Positions 1 to 10,211 of a stretch of DNA of 22,426 nucleotides are shown here, in pieces; within the stretch, counting starts at the first letter, position 1, and each line of letters begins with the position of its first letter. The notes beneath the pieces are model-generated. The model saw nothing but the letters and a program-made list of their open reading frames with translations, was not told where the DNA came from and did no database searches. The translations under genes were made by a program, and so were the position numbers. Source of the DNA: Ophiothrix spiculata. Its lineage: Eukaryota; Echinodermata; Ophiuroidea; Amphilepidida; Ophiotrichidae. The stretch is from NCBI GenBank assembly GCA_000969725.1, contig JXSR01S072779.1. One strand, written 5' to 3'.

Positions 1-835
1 ATATTATATTGCTATCTGCAACATTCTTCGGTATATTATATTGCTATCTGCAACATTCTTCGGTATATTATATTGCTATCTGCAACATTCTTCGGCATAA
101 TACATTGCTACCTGTTACGCTCTTTGGTACAATACATTGTTATCAGCAACATTCTCTGATATAACACATTTCTATCTGCGACAATCTTCGGTTTAACACT
201 TTGCTATTTGCAATATTTTTGGTATAAAATATTGCTATCTGCAACGTTCTTTGGTATAACACATTGCTATCTGCAACGCTTTTTGGTAATACACATAATG
301 TTTGATATACATTGCTATCTATAAGCACTGTTTTCGGTAACACATTGCTATGTGCAACATTCTTCAGCTTAACACATTGTTATCTACAACATTGTTTGGT
401 TTAACACATGACTATGTGACATTCTTTGGTAGAACACATTGCTATCTACAACATTGTTTGGTTTAACACATGGCTATGTGACATTCTTTGGTAGAACACA
501 TTGCTATCTGCAACGCTTTTTGGTAATACACATAATGTTTGATATACATTGCTCATTGTTTGGTTTAACACATGGCTATGTGACATTCTTTGGTAGAACA
601 CATTGTTATCTACAACATTGTTTGACAGAACACGCTTTTATCGTTTGCATGATTATATTGTCATATACAACAATCATTAATAGAACACATTGTTGCTTGC
701 AACACCATAGTAATGTCACATAGCCATGTGCAACATTCAACGCTATATAATGTTATGTGCAACATTCTCTTGTATATCTCGTTGCTGTGTGCAATATTCT
801 CTGGTATAATCATTGCTTTGTGAAACATTCTGAGT
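1..835 (+). repeat. 32-bp minisatellite array, + orientation
   Basis: The first three units (1-32, 33-64 and 65 to about 95) are essentially identical; each carries TTGCTATCTGCAACATTCTT. From about 96 the units drift, but the ACATTGCTATCTGCAAC and TTCTTTGGTA pieces recur about every 30-32 bp to roughly 835, giving some 25 units. Longer repeats are layered on top: a stretch around GCTTTTTGGTAATACACAT occurs near 277 and 526, and a TTTGGTTTAACACATGGCTA block recurs near 387, 455 and 559. The array begins at the window edge, so its true start is not seen. Open frames inside it are by-products of the repeat. Confidence 0.9.
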
Positions 836-1450
836 TCTATTCTGTGATAGCATATGTTGCCTAAACCTTACCCTAAAACCCAACCCTAACAACTTAACCT
901 AACCTATAGTAAAAACTAACACTATCTATCCCATGATCCCCTGGATGGGACTTAATTATAAGGTGTATATTTCAATCACTTTTTTGACACCCCCACTTTC
1001 TGAAATCAAATTGGAGAGTTTAACACCACATGAAACCCCATATTTTTCTGATAATCCCTGCAAATTTTCCCGCCCGAATCATGTTTTGTTAAAAAAAATG
1101 GTCAAAATAGTCGTGAATTACTAAAAGATTTTGTTAACAAATATTATAATTATAGCTTCTATGAGTCATTCTCAGACACATCTTTGCCTATACCATCAAT
1201 TTAGCTAAAGATATGCACATCAAACTTTACATTTGCTATCTGTAGGTAATAATTTTTCATTCCAATATGAAAGAAGTATATATTAAATTTCTCACAGGAT
1301 AAGAATACCTACATTTGTTCCCAAACGTATTACATTATCAATTCTACCAAAAGGCTTAATGATATGATCAATATCCTAAATAATTATAAACATAAGGTCG
1401 AAAAACGTTTTTCTATGTTGCAGATATATCAATAGTATATGCTATATTTA
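836..1450. other. Unassigned AT-rich DNA with a telomere-like patch
   Basis: I see no gene here. Positions 861-906 hold a degenerate run of CCCTAA-like pieces (ACCCTAAAACCCAACCCTAA within it), which resembles the complementary strand of the animal telomere repeat TTAGGG. It is short and irregular, so it may be chance or a decayed interstitial telomeric tract. The rest is AT-rich with no recognisable element. Confidence 0.4.
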
Positions 1451-1638
1451 TAGATTAATAACTGCGTATTACTTGACGCGAGTGAAATTGTACAACAATA
1501 ATGCACCGCGTGCTGAAGTTGAAGTTGTCCACACTCACGAGGCGCAGCCGAGTGAGTTGGACAACTTCAACTTCAGCACAAGGTGCATTATTTTTGTACA
1601 ATTTCACGAGCGCCAAGTAAAGAGCAGTTATTAATCTA
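1451..1638. mobile_element. 188-bp near-palindromic foldback element (MITE-like)
   Basis: The whole interval folds on itself. The left end TAGATTAATAACTGC (1451-1465) is exactly inverted at 1624-1638. Inside, GTGAAATTGTACAA, AATAATGCACC and GCTGAAGTTGAAGTTGTCCA on the left arm all reappear inverted on the right arm with few mismatches. Only a few bases (near 1541-1550) lie at the apex. The outermost TA on each side could be a TA target duplication. There is no coding capacity. The structure is typical of a non-autonomous DNA transposon; the superfamily is not determinable. Confidence 0.75.
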
Positions 1639-2016
1639 TTTCATACACGAATGGTTAGAATATAAGTTAAAAAAAATTAAACGGCATTATTATTGAAAAA
1701 TGTGTTTCCTATTTCAATAAAACATAGAAAATACAACCATCCATCGTCCCATGTTATTCATTGTAATTTAGATTTACCTTTCTTTTAAAATGAAACTTGC
1801 TATATAAGCGCGAGTATATTACGCGTACGCGTACATGTAATTGTACAACGCACCACGCGATACGCAGCGTGCAACTAGACGAGATTAATGAATGCGTATA
1901 AGTTACAAACTGTCCAATTAGATTTACAATTTCAGCGCGTAATTGCGTAACGCGTAACGCAGAGTGTATGAAAATGTAATAATATGTTTTAGATGTTCGT
2001 AAATGTTTTAGATTTA
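1639..2016. other. Unassigned DNA with a CpG-rich patch
   Basis: No gene is recognised. Between about 1810 and 1950 the sequence is unusually rich in CpG and ACGCG words compared with its AT-rich surroundings, including the perfect 14-bp palindrome TACGCGTACGCGTA near 1821. It may be part of a decayed transposon linked to the adjacent foldback element, but I could not find matching outer ends. Confidence 0.35.
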
Positions 2017-2195
2017 GGTATTCAAACACGCCACAGAGTTGTTCATCGCGAATCAACAATGATGCATCCATGCGTCTGCGTATTTTTATCGCGCGAGGGT
2101 GGCTTTAGCCACCGGAGTGTGATAAAAATTCGCAAACGCATCGGATGCAGAGTTGTTGATTCGCAATGAACAACCCTATGGCATGTTTGAATACC
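2017..2195. mobile_element. 179-bp foldback element
   Basis: The left arm begins GGTATTCAAACACGCC (2017-2032) and the right arm ends with its near-exact inverse (2180-2195). TTGTTCATCGCGAATCAACA, GATGCATCC and ATTTTTATC pieces of the left arm are matched on the right arm. The apex is GGTGGCTTTAGCCACC around 2105. Scattered mismatches and small indels suggest an older insertion than the 1451-1638 element. No coding capacity. Confidence 0.7.
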
Positions 2196-2625
2196 TTTCA
2201 ACAACTAAATCTTCCTGAAAACGTATGAATTAAATTCTAAATAATTTCAATTTAACAGATAGGCCTACTCATCTTCATAAAAATATTTAGCATATCTAAA
2301 GCAAAGTGCTAATTTGTGAATGTTTGCTGCTTTGACGTTATCAATTTTTCCCAAGCACCAGGCTTTTGCACGTACTAACTGCTCGACGCGCGATGATCAG
2401 TGCGCCGACTTTTGTGTACTGTGTAAACGCACTTTTATAAACGCCGTGCTGTGCGTGACGCTCTAATTTGAATATCAACTGTGGATTCATCACGAATCAA
2501 CAACGGTACACTCCTGTAATAAGAGATACAGTGAGTTGGTGAAAAATATAGTAACGTGTCAAAGCTATTGTTCAAAATGTATATTATTGAAGTAAGATGC
2601 GCTACCGGTACTTATGATGATGTAC
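2196..2625. other. Unassigned DNA with a decayed extra foldback arm
   Basis: No gene is recognised. Around 2472-2510 the word TTCATCACGAATCAACAACG resembles the arm of the 2017-2195 foldback element (TTCATCGCGAATCAACAATG there), so a third, partial arm copy lies about 300 bp downstream of it. The span 2380-2460 is again richer in CpG than its surroundings. Confidence 0.35.
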
Positions 2626-4020
2626 TCAATGTTGTATATTGATAACAATTTGCTCTACCAATGAATGCTGTATATCTTTGTGCCTTACCAAAGAATATTG
2701 TATATAACGATGTGCACGGTATACCAAAGGATATTGTACATAACAATGTGCCTTCAAAGAATATTGTACATAACAATGTGGTATACAAGAGAATATTGTA
2801 CATAACAATGTGCCTTACCAAAGAATATGGTACATAACAATGTGCCTTCAAAGAATATTGTACATAATAATGTGATATACCAAAGAATATTGTACATAAC
2901 AATGTGGTATACCAAAGAATATTATACATAATAATGTGGTATACCAAATAATATTGTATACATAAGAATGTGGTAAACCAAAGAATATTGTACATAACAA
3001 TGTGGTATACCAAAGAATATTGTACATAACAATGTGCCTTACCAAAGAATATTGTGCGTAACAATGTGCTTTACCAAAGAATATTGTACATAACAATGTG
3101 GTATACCAAAGAATATTGTACATAACAATGTGCCTTACCAAAGAATATTATACATAACAATATGGTATTATGTACCATATTCTTTGGTAAAGCAATAACA
3201 ATGTGGTATACCAAAGAATATGGTACATAACAATGTGGTATACCAAAGAATATTGCACATAACAATGTGCCTTACCAAAGAATATTGTATATAACAATGT
3301 GCTATACCAAAGAATATTGTATATAACAATGTGCTATACCAAAGAATATTGTATATAACGATGTGATATACCAAAGAATATTGTATATAACAATGTGCTA
3401 TACCAAAGAATATTGTATATAACGATGTGATATACCAAAGAATGTGGTATACCAAAGAATATTGTACATAACAATGTGGTATACCAAAGAATATTGTATA
3501 TAACGATGTGATATACCAAAGAATATTGTATATAACAATGTGCTATACCAAAGAATATTGTATATAACGATGTGATATACCAAAGAATGTCGTATATAAC
3601 AATGTCCCTTACCAAAGAATGTCGTAAATAACAATGTGCTATACAAACGAATGTTGTATATAACAATGTGGTATACCAAAGAATTTTGTATATAACAATG
3701 TGATATACCAAAGAATGTTGTATATAACAATGTGCTATACCAAAGAATATTGTATAATACAATGTGATATACCAAAGAATGTCGTATATAACAATGTGCT
3801 ATACAAACGAATGTTGTATATAACAATGTGGTATATCAAAGAATGTTGTATATAACAATGTGGTATACCAAAGAATGTCGTATATAACAATGTGATAAAC
3901 CAAAGAATATTGTATATAACAATGTACCATACCAACGAATGTTGTATTTAGTAATGTGCTCTATTCCAAAGATGTTGTATACGGTATAACATTGTTCTTT
4001 ACATACCAAAGAATGCATCA
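2626..4020 (-). repeat. 32-bp minisatellite array, - orientation
   Basis: There are about 43 tandem units. The typical + strand unit contains TATACCAAAGAATATTGTA followed by an ATAACAATGTG piece. Read on the - strand this becomes CACATTGTTATATACAATAT then TCTTTGGTAT, which matches the array at 1-835, so the two arrays are one family in opposite orientation. Units are closest in the middle (about 2700-3960) and decay at both ends. Two-unit alternation is visible near 3290-3430 (AACAATGTGCTATACC then AACGATGTGATATACC). Because the common unit has few stop codons on the - strand and 32 is not a multiple of 3, all three - frames stay open for long stretches; these are not genes. Confidence 0.92.
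3172..3226. repeat. Single inverted satellite unit forming a hairpin
   Basis: Within the - array, GTACCATATTCTTTGGTA (3172-3189) runs in the opposite direction to all surrounding units. It is the exact inverse of TACCAAAGAATATGGTAC at 3209-3226, giving 18-bp perfect arms with a 19-base loop. Confidence 0.8.
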
Positions 4021-4652
4021 TTGTTAAAATACCAAATATTTCGTAACTTGTCTTTTGTACTGGAATTTTCTTTTCAATGTAACCTGTCATGTGGTTTATA
4101 TTTGTGTTTCTCTAATTGAGTAAAACCTGCATCTAAATATGGCAATATTAACCTTTTTAGTCACCATATACTTCTTTCATACTTAAGAGCTCCATAAAAA
4201 TTATTAGATTATACTTATTGATATAAGCAAACGTGTGCAAACTTGAAACTATGTATGAAACTAGTAATGCATATTTTTTGTCTTTTCATGCTATTAAACA
4301 TTTATACTTAAGTTTTCTTTTTCTTTTTCTCAAGATATCATTGGTCACAATATTGAAACAATCACCCATAATAACAATTTTGTTTCATATTGCAGCTTAC
4401 CAAAAGTTTGAAATGCAACGTATTAGCCCAAGAGGGCGATAGCACCAGTCTTCAATCGTTATCTAGATGTAGTGAGAGAAGTATCTAAGCTAGAATTGAC
4501 GGCTAAGTGTACTCTCACCCGTCGGCTGTTCATTGCGCTCCGATAACGCCGCCACTTGCGATAAAATATCAATATCGTAACTGTCACCGTGCATATTTAA
4601 TTGGTGATTAATACGCATGCGTTAAGACTGTTCACCAATCGCTACTTATGTG
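4021..4652 (+). promoter_or_regulatory. POU4 upstream region with candidate promoter
   Basis: No repeat or gene is recognised between the satellite and the POU4 leader. From about 4490 the sequence becomes less AT-rich and holds several CpGs (CGATAACGCCGCCACTTGCG). ATTGG at 4600-4604 and CCAAT at 4635-4639 form an inverted CCAAT-box pair inside an 8-bp inverted repeat (ATTGGTGA / TCACCAAT). Between them lies the palindrome ACGCATGCGT (4613-4622). No clear TATA box or initiator was fixed. Placement as promoter rests on proximity and these boxes only. Confidence 0.35.
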
Positions 4653-4653
4653 A

Positions 4654-4956
4654 ATGAGTGCAGGTGAATTTGCCAAGAGAGTAAATGTATTGAACGGGAT
4701 ATCACCAATCCGTCAAAAAGGCGCACATTGCAAGTCGGAAGACAAACGATCTCAAGAGCTTGTCCATCAACAAACCTCTTCTCTCAAACGGAATTTTATA
4801 TACTTTGGAAGTCAGTGTGTATCTTTAGGTTTTGTGAAAACCTATAACTACGTGGAGTGGTTGCACCCATCGTTGCGCTGGATTCTTCGATATCAACCTC
4901 GCAGTCCGGCCAGAGCTGTCCCCGCTCGTATTGGTTGGTGTCCCCCTCGGCCATGA
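4654..4956 (+). promoter_or_regulatory. Upstream ORF (100 codons) overlapping the POU4 start
   Basis: An ATG-started frame of 100 codons begins at 4654 and ends with TGA at 4954-4956. That stop shares bases with the POU4 ATG at 4953-4955 (ATGA overlap). The peptide begins MSAGEFAKRVNVLNG and shows no domain I recognise. If transcription starts upstream of 4654, ribosomes would meet this frame before POU4. Whether it is in the mRNA is unknown; it could equally be a chance frame in promoter DNA. Confidence 0.3.
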
Positions 4957-5078
4957 ATGTCAAAGACCACGTTAGTATGCATCCACCGATACCAACAGCT
5001 CCCAAATATTCACCCTTACACCACAGACATGACAGAAGTTCAGAAATGATGAGGCGACATTGCATGGGCAACCCCACG
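4953..5078 (+). CDS. POU4 exon 1 (coding part)
   Basis: Exon 1 supplies 42 codons in phase 0 and ends at ...AACCCCACG before the donor GTAAGT (5079-5084). MHPPIPTAPKYSPLH aligns with the MHP..PEHKYPSLH start region of vertebrate POU4, and RRHCMGNPT takes the place of RRACLP. It is more divergent than exon 2 but in the expected place. A 5' UTR lies upstream in the same exon; its start is not determinable. Confidence 0.88.
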
Positions 5079-7211
5079 GTAAGTAACCGACGTGATTGTC
5101 ACACTTTCTATATTCTAACTCTTAATTTCTTTTACATTCCATGTTACCGTAATACCTTTCTATTTCATGTTTATTCTGTTCCATATTCACGAAGCTGCAC
5201 CTGAGTCACATTATTGGGCTGAATTATACATGTGGAAATGTCTGAAAATGAATACGCAGTCAATCTTACATTCAGTATAATGTTTTTGGAGGGAAACCCC
5301 CCAAACATTCTTACAAGTCATTAAACATCGTAGTAGTATGTGCTATACATATTGCATCAAATCGTTCATATTTTATGACCTGAAGACTAGAGGCCACACG
5401 ATATGCACGGCCATCATTTTACAGCTCGTATACCTTAAACTGTTTAATCAAATATTAATCCGACAGTCAATTTTGTCAATAAATTTTAAAAATACATGAA
5501 AGTTGCGAGACCGAAGCACTGAATCTAGGCTAACATTAAGCTATAATACATGGCTTGTATTGCGGATATATGAAAAAGAGTGTGGCAGGTTTGTAACTGA
5601 ACACGATAATCGGTTTGTAAAATGAGAGATCAAATCTCGACTTAGCGCAAATTGAGAACATGTACTATTAAAAACGGTGTTCGTGTTAGCAAGATGTGAT
5701 ATCATTTCATACGATATTGTCTAGCAATGATATCTGTTAATTTCCTCGGCGGTTTTAAATGGCTTTAACTCTATATCATAGCAGACTCGCGCAGCACCTG
5801 TTTATACCAATTCAAAATCAACACTTTCTTTTCTCCTGATCGTTTGGTAGAATAAAGTTCCCGCCCTGGCATTACATGAAGTAGCAATACTATTGAGGAG
5901 CAAGCATTAAGTAACATGCATCGGGTTCTTCCTTTCAGATATCTATATCTCAAGTTTAACACTCTTTGGTTCATTAACCCACATTTTAGAAAAATGCAAG
6001 GTGTTTCGCTTATCTTTGACTTTCGAATATAATTCGGATTAATTTAATTTAATTATAAATTTATATAGCTCCATAAATCAATATACGTCACAATCTTTAT
6101 AGATATATCTTTCATGTATTGCTAGGGAAAACCACTCTCTTTTGATATTCTTCTCTAAACATATTTTTGATCATGTTTACAAAAGGTTCCGACAGTCCGT
6201 CAAGGTACACAATCCTTCTTTGGTACTTTCCACATTCCTTTATTCTTCTTTACACTGTCTCACTCCATATCGAGGTAAACAACGACCCACCTTTGACACT
6301 GGTCTCCATTTTATTTCCAGGGCAATCTGTTCGGTGGGTTAGACGAAGGCCTCCTGGCTCGGGCTGAAGCTTTAGCAGCAGTCGATGTGATGTCATCAAT
6401 AAAGACAAGTCAACCGATGCATATGAATATCAAGAATGATCATAGCACCTACTCTCCACATCATGCCGTCAATGGTGGAATGCATCCGGCACATTTCCCT
6501 AGCACTACATCATGCCATGGCCCGTCAAGGGGCATCCATCCTGCCATGGACCACAATGAATTCTTGGATCAAATATCAGCTGCAGCTATTCCAGGTCCAA
6601 CTTCGAACTCCTTAGACCAATCAGGTAGTGCCGTATCCATGCATCAGGGATTCGGACCTTTACCTGGCCCACCTGGTCATTTTAACCCTGCTCATACAAT
6701 GATGCCACATCAAATGACTATGAATGATTTGGACACGGACCCTCGTGAGTTAGAAGCATTCGCTGAGCGGTTTAAGCAAAGGCGAATTAAATTGGGTGTT
6801 ACACAATGCGACGTGGGAAAGGCACTTGCGAACTTGAAATTACCCGGTGTCGGCTCTCTTAGTCAGAGTACAATATGTCGTTTTGAATCCTTAACACTGA
6901 GTCATAATAACATGATTGCTTTAAAACCAATTTTATCGGCATGGCTTGAAGAAGCCGAAGCAGCAGCGAGGGAAAAACGTGAAGCACCGGGAATTTTGAA
7001 CAATGGTGATAAGAAAAGAAAACGTACAAGTATTGCTGCACCTGAGAAGCGGTCACTTGAAGCTTACTTTGCTGTGCAGCCAAGACCGTCAAGTGAAAAG
7101 ATTGCGGCTATTGCCGAGAAATTGGACTTGAAGAAAAATGTCGTCAGAGTGTGGTTTTGCAATCAAAGGCAAAAACAAAAGCGAATGAAATTTTCAGCGC
7201 AACCAAGATGA
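4953..7211 (+). CDS. POU domain class 4 transcription factor (Brn-3/POU4), two exons
   Basis: Join of 4953-5078 and 6321-7211, 338 residues. POU4 proteins are DNA-binding transcription factors of sensory and other neurons (Brn-3 in vertebrates, unc-86 in nematodes, Acj6 in flies). Visible parts, in order: a short N-terminal conserved stretch around residues 17-36 (PKYSPLHHRHDRSSEMMRR, like KYPSLHSSSEAIRR in vertebrate POU4); the POU-IV box at 43-64 (GNLFGGLDEGLLARAEALAA onward); a His/Pro/Met-rich linker at 65-179; the POU-specific domain at about 180-255; and the POU homeodomain at 273-332, with WFCNQR at 320-325 and the POU-class Cys at homeodomain position 50. The short tail is AQPR. The length matches the shorter vertebrate paralogue. 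The start is the first in-frame ATG after an in-frame TAA at 4845, with G at -3. The class is certain; the expression pattern is not visible. Confidence 0.96.
5079..6320 (+). other. POU4 intron (1,242 bp, phase 0)
   Basis: Donor GTAAGT at 5079 and acceptor TTTTATTTCCAG ending at 6320 give a canonical GT-AG intron. It falls just before the POU-IV box, the same place as the first intron of vertebrate POU4 genes. The interior is AT-rich with no recognised repeat, RNA gene or long coding frame. Confidence 0.9.
6321..7211 (+). CDS. POU4 exon 2: POU-IV box, POU-specific domain, homeodomain
   Basis: 296 codons plus TGA at 7209-7211. The frame opens at the splice site with GGC AAT CTG TTC. The POU-IV box is at 6321-6386, the POU-specific domain at about 6732-6959 (DTDPRELEAFAERFKQRRIK, later SLSQSTICRFESLTLSHNN) and the homeodomain at 7011-7190 (KKRKRTSIAAPEKRSLEAYF at its start). 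The linker between the two DNA-binding halves (AREKREAPGILNNGD region) is about 17 residues, as in the family. Residue 205 is Cys (VTQCDVGKA) where vertebrate POU4 has Ala. All the DNA-binding half sits in this exon, so it is intact. Confidence 0.97.
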   Translation, partial: GNLFGGLDEGLLARAEALAAVDVMSSIKTSQPMHMNIKNDHSTYSPHHAVNGGMHPAHFPSTTSCHGPSRGIHPAMDHNEFLDQISAAAIPGPTSNSLDQSGSAVSMHQGFGPLPGPPGHFNPAHTMMPHQMTMNDLDTDPRELEAFAERFKQRRIKLGVTQCDVGKALANLKLPGVGSLSQSTICRFESLTLSHNNMIALKPILSAWLEEAEAAAREKREAPGILNNGDKKRKRTSIAAPEKRSLEAYFAVQPRPSSEKIAAIAEKLDLKKNVVRVWFCNQRQKQKRMKFSAQPR

Positions 7212-10029
7212 CTTTTTTAGGGACATGAAAAGACTTTTTACACCCGTTTGTTATAAAATAAGATGATATAAAATATGGCGATGTACTTTCGCTTATGTGA
7301 TATAATTCCCACTTATTTAATACCGCGATAGAGCTCAGGACTAACAGGCCCTATATTGTATTCATGTTATTTCTTGTTTTGTTCAATACTTAATTTAAAA
7401 TGATTATTATCTGTATTGTTTACCGTTACGTTATTTTTTCTATTTTCTCGAAGATATGTCATGCATTCAAACTCAATCGATTTTCAACAAACATCGAACA
7501 TAAATACGACTCCATTAAGTCTTTTTTCATTGAGATCCCACCGCGAGATTACTATAACATCGTTCATTCTCATTTTATGCCATCCATAAGTGTAATTGAG
7601 AGGCACTGCCATTTTAAAACTAGCCACAAGACGGATTATATGGTTTTATATCCTTCATTGAGTCAAATTTCCAATATAATCAAACTCTAACTGTTTGATG
7701 GCGGTGCTACCGATCAATAAGTAAAGTGCATTATACTTAAGGTTGTATGAAAAGGCTATATCGAACCAAACATCTGCAGACATCCCATAGACCTTCATGA
7801 AGTGAAAAGAAAACGGGCAAGACATTTCCCCGACTTCCTCTAACACGTATGGCCGTATCACAGTTGTGTTATGCGAGGTTAAACTGCCGTAAGTCGAGTC
7901 ATGATAGCAAGATATTGCCTCAACGGAGTATTATATATATGTTTGAAAAGGCGATTTTGTTGAACCGTCAAACAAATTGTTGTATGTTTCGGTCATTTAA
8001 TTGTAATGATCATTATAAAAGAATCGAATATTGATGAAATCTTCATTATATTAGAGCAGTCAGAAAAAAATGAGTTTTGGGTTTGATATCATTTTTTAAT
8101 GATGAAATTACATCTTTGTTGATACACCTATTAATTATTTGTTCATATATAAATTGTTCTAGAACATAATAGTCTTATATTATATCATATAATCTTGACA
8201 AATTATTGATGACACGATTGCATCAATTTGTCAAATCATGATTGACATTTTTATTTATGAAATTATGTTATATATCACCATGATAAAAACCGAGCCATTC
8301 TATTATCAAAAATGTGCAATTGTTGGGTATATCAAGTTAATTACGCTGATAATAATATTAGAAGTTGACTGTCGTTGTGTGCAAAATGCGTGCATATATT
8401 GCCAGGTGATTTGAGGAGTATGATGAATAGCGCGAGATGGAGGAACCATCGCTGCTTGCCTCACTCTATCGCTCACAAAATGTCTATTTATGTCAGCCCA
8501 AGATAGAACTTTATATTCAAAGACATCGCTTGCAAGTCACAAGATTTCACCATTTTGTTTTGACAGAAATTTTGAATTCGCTTTGGGCAAGTATTATGGC
8601 ATATATCGTTGATCCATTGATTAATATCGAATTATGGTGCATTGTGTATGGGAAAAATGGTCCAAATTTCAATACATTTTGCTATATTTTAATCTCGTAA
8701 TGCATCATAATTCTAAACTAAATAGATCAATAATATTGTCTATGGAATCTGAAATCGATAAATATATTTTGTATAAGATTGTATTGTATATATCTGTTTA
8801 TATGACCGTGTGCAATGTTTTTTCTGGAACCCATCTTGTGATATGAAGGGCCTCACTGTTTATAATTTCCTTCATGTATATCTGGATGGCAATTTACCGT
8901 GTGACTTGGTTCAGGCAATCACCCCGGCTTGCTCAGGCGAGCGGAATAGATAGTCTATACAACGCTCATATACATGGTCGTTGATGCGTTTCTGAGGCAG
9001 AAGACCCCAGTGGATTTATGCCGCATCATGTCGTGTGTCTCTATAGCTCCACTCAATATCAACCAATTCTCTCGTCGTTAGCTTTGCCATTTTAACCTTT
9101 TAAACCGAGAGCCTACTTATATTCACATCAACATAATATCACACGTTTTGTTAAGTATCAAATTGAACGTTTACACGAGAGAAGGTCGGAAAATCAACCA
9201 CTTGTTTTTCTCTACTCTATATCAAGCGCTGTATTGAAACCCGGGATTGAAACATTTAAACGAATTACAGACCTGTTGTGAGGTTGTTTTCCTGTTGATT
9301 AATTTCTTATTACGTAGAAGGGCTTTCCTCATTTTCAAATAAAATATTTAAGAAGCATTCATCACTCGACTGCGATTTTACTGAATAAATTATCACTTAG
9401 TCTTATGTCAAGCCTGTAATACTGTATGCATTTAGTTTTGCTAGACAACTTTCATGGTGTAATAGAACTTGTTTAGAGTCTAGGTTTCATTCATAGGGAA
9501 CTGTCATATTTTTAAATTATTAATGGAAAACATGAACATACTTACATCTAAAATTACCGTAACACGTTCCGAGTCATACCCAAATAGTTAAAACAAATCA
9601 TTTTTTTTTCATTTGACAAAATTGAATAATGATTGGCAGACTATTTTGTCAAGCCTACTACATCAAATTATTGTCTCAAAAAGATCCCTTGTGTTTTCTG
9701 CAGATGCTTTTTCTTTCAGAATCTTGTCTGTGCTGAATTTCATGGGTTTTTTCCAGGACCATGTTCAAAAATGATAATAATTGTAAATGCTTGGTTACAC
9801 ATTATGTGTAACTCGAGTTAAGAATATTAATTTGACACAAAGTTTGATGCACAACAACTAAACTCTGGTTGGAGCAGTGGCAACTAAACTCGAGACGAAT
9901 CAGGTATTTTCGTCTAAGACTAAACCGTTTATATAAACATTTTCAAAACGAAAGCCCCTTTTTATCTCATCTTTTGACGAATTTCAAAGTTTGATTAATG
10001 AACACTCTGGACACTTGTCATTTGTCTAG
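7212..10029. other. POU4 3' flank: probable 3' UTR, no recognised element
   Basis: About 2.8 kb with no gene, satellite or transposon that I recognise. No canonical AATAAA lies close to the stop codon; AATAAA appears at 9338-9343 and 9384-9389, so either the 3' UTR is long or a variant signal is used. A weak hairpin is present near 8196-8240 (TTGACAAAT... / ...ATTTGTCAA). The stretch about 8880-9060 is less AT-rich than its surroundings and could be conserved regulatory DNA, but only an alignment would tell. Confidence 0.4.
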
Positions 10030-10061
10030 CCAGAGACGGCTAGTTTAATAGACGTCTCTGG
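10030..10061. repeat. Short inverted repeat
   Basis: CCAGAGACG (10030-10038) is exactly inverted as CGTCTCTGG (10053-10061), flanked on both sides by TCTAGCC. It could be the end structure of a small decayed element. Confidence 0.45.
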
Positions 10062-10211
10062 TCTAGCCAATAGGCTTGATCTTCACTGACATTCGTTGGA
10101 GCGCAGTGCCAAAATTTAGTTACGATAACAGTCAAGAAAAGAAACTGATAATAATTGACACTCGAATCTACGTAGGGTGACTCGGAACCAGCATTTGAGT
10201 TAAATTTTAAC

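Noticed and set aside
2612-4090. Many long - strand open frames (60-150 codons) with YTTLLCTIFFG-like repeats
   Set aside because: They follow the 32-bp satellite exactly and are open in all three - frames together because the common unit has few stop codons. This is a by-product of repetition and not coding.
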